Below are positions 20,914-21,385 of a stretch of DNA of 21,385 nucleotides, in pieces. The translations under genes were made by a program, and so were the position numbers. The stretch covers positions 1-21,385 of IMG/VR virus record IMGVR_UViG_3300044639_001241; one strand, 5' to 3'. The notes below the pieces were generated by a model. It had not been told where the DNA came from. It worked only from the letters and a program-made list of their open reading frames with translations, and ran no database searches. The DNA comes from a virus. Positions within the stretch are counted from its first letter, which is position 1, and every line of letters begins with the position of its first letter.

Positions 20914-21340
20914 CACCAAATGCGCAACGTTAGGCTGTCATAACATTAAGTCCAAGTTAAACGCTAATTGCATACAACATGGCGGCTATGATGAACGCGT
21001 GTACAACCAAAAGTACAACAGCACTAAACAACGTAAAGATTTCAACGCCAAATACAATACGCGTCAATGGCAAGCGTTACGCCAAATACAATTAAGTAAA
21101 AACCCTATATGTGCAGGGTGCAACGCAAACGGCATCATTACCCCTGCAAACGTTGTTGACCATTTGTTTCCATGGTCTCAAATAAGCGAACAAGCATTTT
21201 TTATTAATCGCTTTCAAAGCCTATGCGTCACACATCACGCAGAAAAAACCCAATTGGAACAAAGGGGCATATACAGGGCATACGGCAACCCATGTATTGA
21301 TTACAAACAAGGCGATTATTTGCGTGTAATGGGCGTTTAA
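20894..21340 (+). CDS. HNH endonuclease, terminase-adjacent type
   Basis: 148 residues from ATG 20894, overlapping the preceding gene by 20 bases; an upstream in-frame ATG at 20831 lies deep in that gene. The HNH core is clear: 'NPICAGCNANG' (Cys73, Cys76), 'VVDHLFPWSQ' (Asp89, His90), 'FQSLCVTHHAEKTQ' (Cys111, His114, His115). An extra N-terminal cluster, Cys10, Cys15, Cys26 and His29, may be a zinc knuckle. HNH proteins of this size are usually encoded directly before the terminase genes and assist DNA cleavage at packaging, so terminase probably follows beyond the window. It could also serve the modification module upstream. Confidence 0.88.
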   Translation: MPTIPINTKCATLGCHNIKSKLNANCIQHGGYDERVYNQKYNSTKQRKDFNAKYNTRQWQALRQIQLSKNPICAGCNANGIITPANVVDHLFPWSQISEQAFFINRFQSLCVTHHAEKTQLEQRGIYRAYGNPCIDYKQGDYLRVMGV

Positions 21341-21385
21341 AGCCCGATTGCCGTTGAAACTTAAATATCTGTGTCACCAAAAGAG
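21341..21385. other. Right window edge, no gene seen
   Basis: The last 45 bases after the HNH stop contain no ribosome binding site with start codon and no hairpin that I can support. A terminase gene could begin just outside. Confidence 0.5.

Overview
This window reads as part of the genome of a tailed double-stranded DNA phage (Caudoviricetes), or a prophage of one. It carries tail-fibre genes, a holin/endolysin cassette, a DUF1376-type replication protein, RusA, a Sak3/DUF1071-like annealing protein, a YqaJ exonuclease, an SSB, and an HNH protein of the kind often found beside terminase. Genes are tightly packed, many overlap by ATGA, the genetic code is standard and the DNA is moderately AT-rich. 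The host is probably a Gram-negative bacterium, and the protein style resembles freshwater environmental phages. The host call is inference only. No tRNA, integrase, CRISPR array or insertion sequence was seen.

Layout. (1) 1-9584, plus strand: the C-terminal part of a J-like tail tip protein cut by the window edge, a small structural protein, a 1584-residue repeat-rich tail fibre, and a second fibre with two carbohydrate-binding-like modules, with small genes between and after them. (2) 9585-11369, plus strand: the lysis region, with small membrane or exported proteins, a 3TM-type holin and an M15 peptidase endolysin. (3) 14063 down to 11328, minus strand: RusA, a DUF1376 replication initiator, three small proteins, a PD-(D/E)XK-like protein and a Ref-like HNH nuclease. 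This run meets the lysis run tail to tail with a 42 bp overlap. (4) 14128-16010, plus strand, divergent from (3): a small protein, the Sak3/DUF1071 annealing protein, YqaJ exonuclease and SSB, closed by a clear terminator. (5) 16308-18218, plus strand: small unknown genes separated by their own promoters and hairpins, then a DUF932 protein. (6) 18272-21340, plus strand: a winged-helix-like protein, a Cys-rich protein, a DUF5856-like protein, a ParB-domain protein, an ABC-ATPase/GNAT fusion and an HNH protein. Terminase probably follows beyond the right edge.

How it works together. Regions 3 and 4 form a divergent replication and recombination block fired from a short promoter region at about 14064-14127. 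The replication gene contains an array of four GGGTT-core repeats spaced exactly 11 bp apart. These lie in all three codon frames of the linker, next to an AT-rich tract, and are a good candidate for a lambda-like origin inside the initiator gene. Region 6 contains the least ordinary module: ParB-like protein plus ABC-ATPase/GNAT fusion plus HNH, which I suspect is a DNA-modification (Mom-like) or DNA-processing system. At the four plus-strand promoter candidates in regions 4-6 a stem-loop lies at or near the predicted transcript 5' end. At 18215-18274 a promoter, a terminator hairpin and a ribosome binding site are packed into 60 bases.
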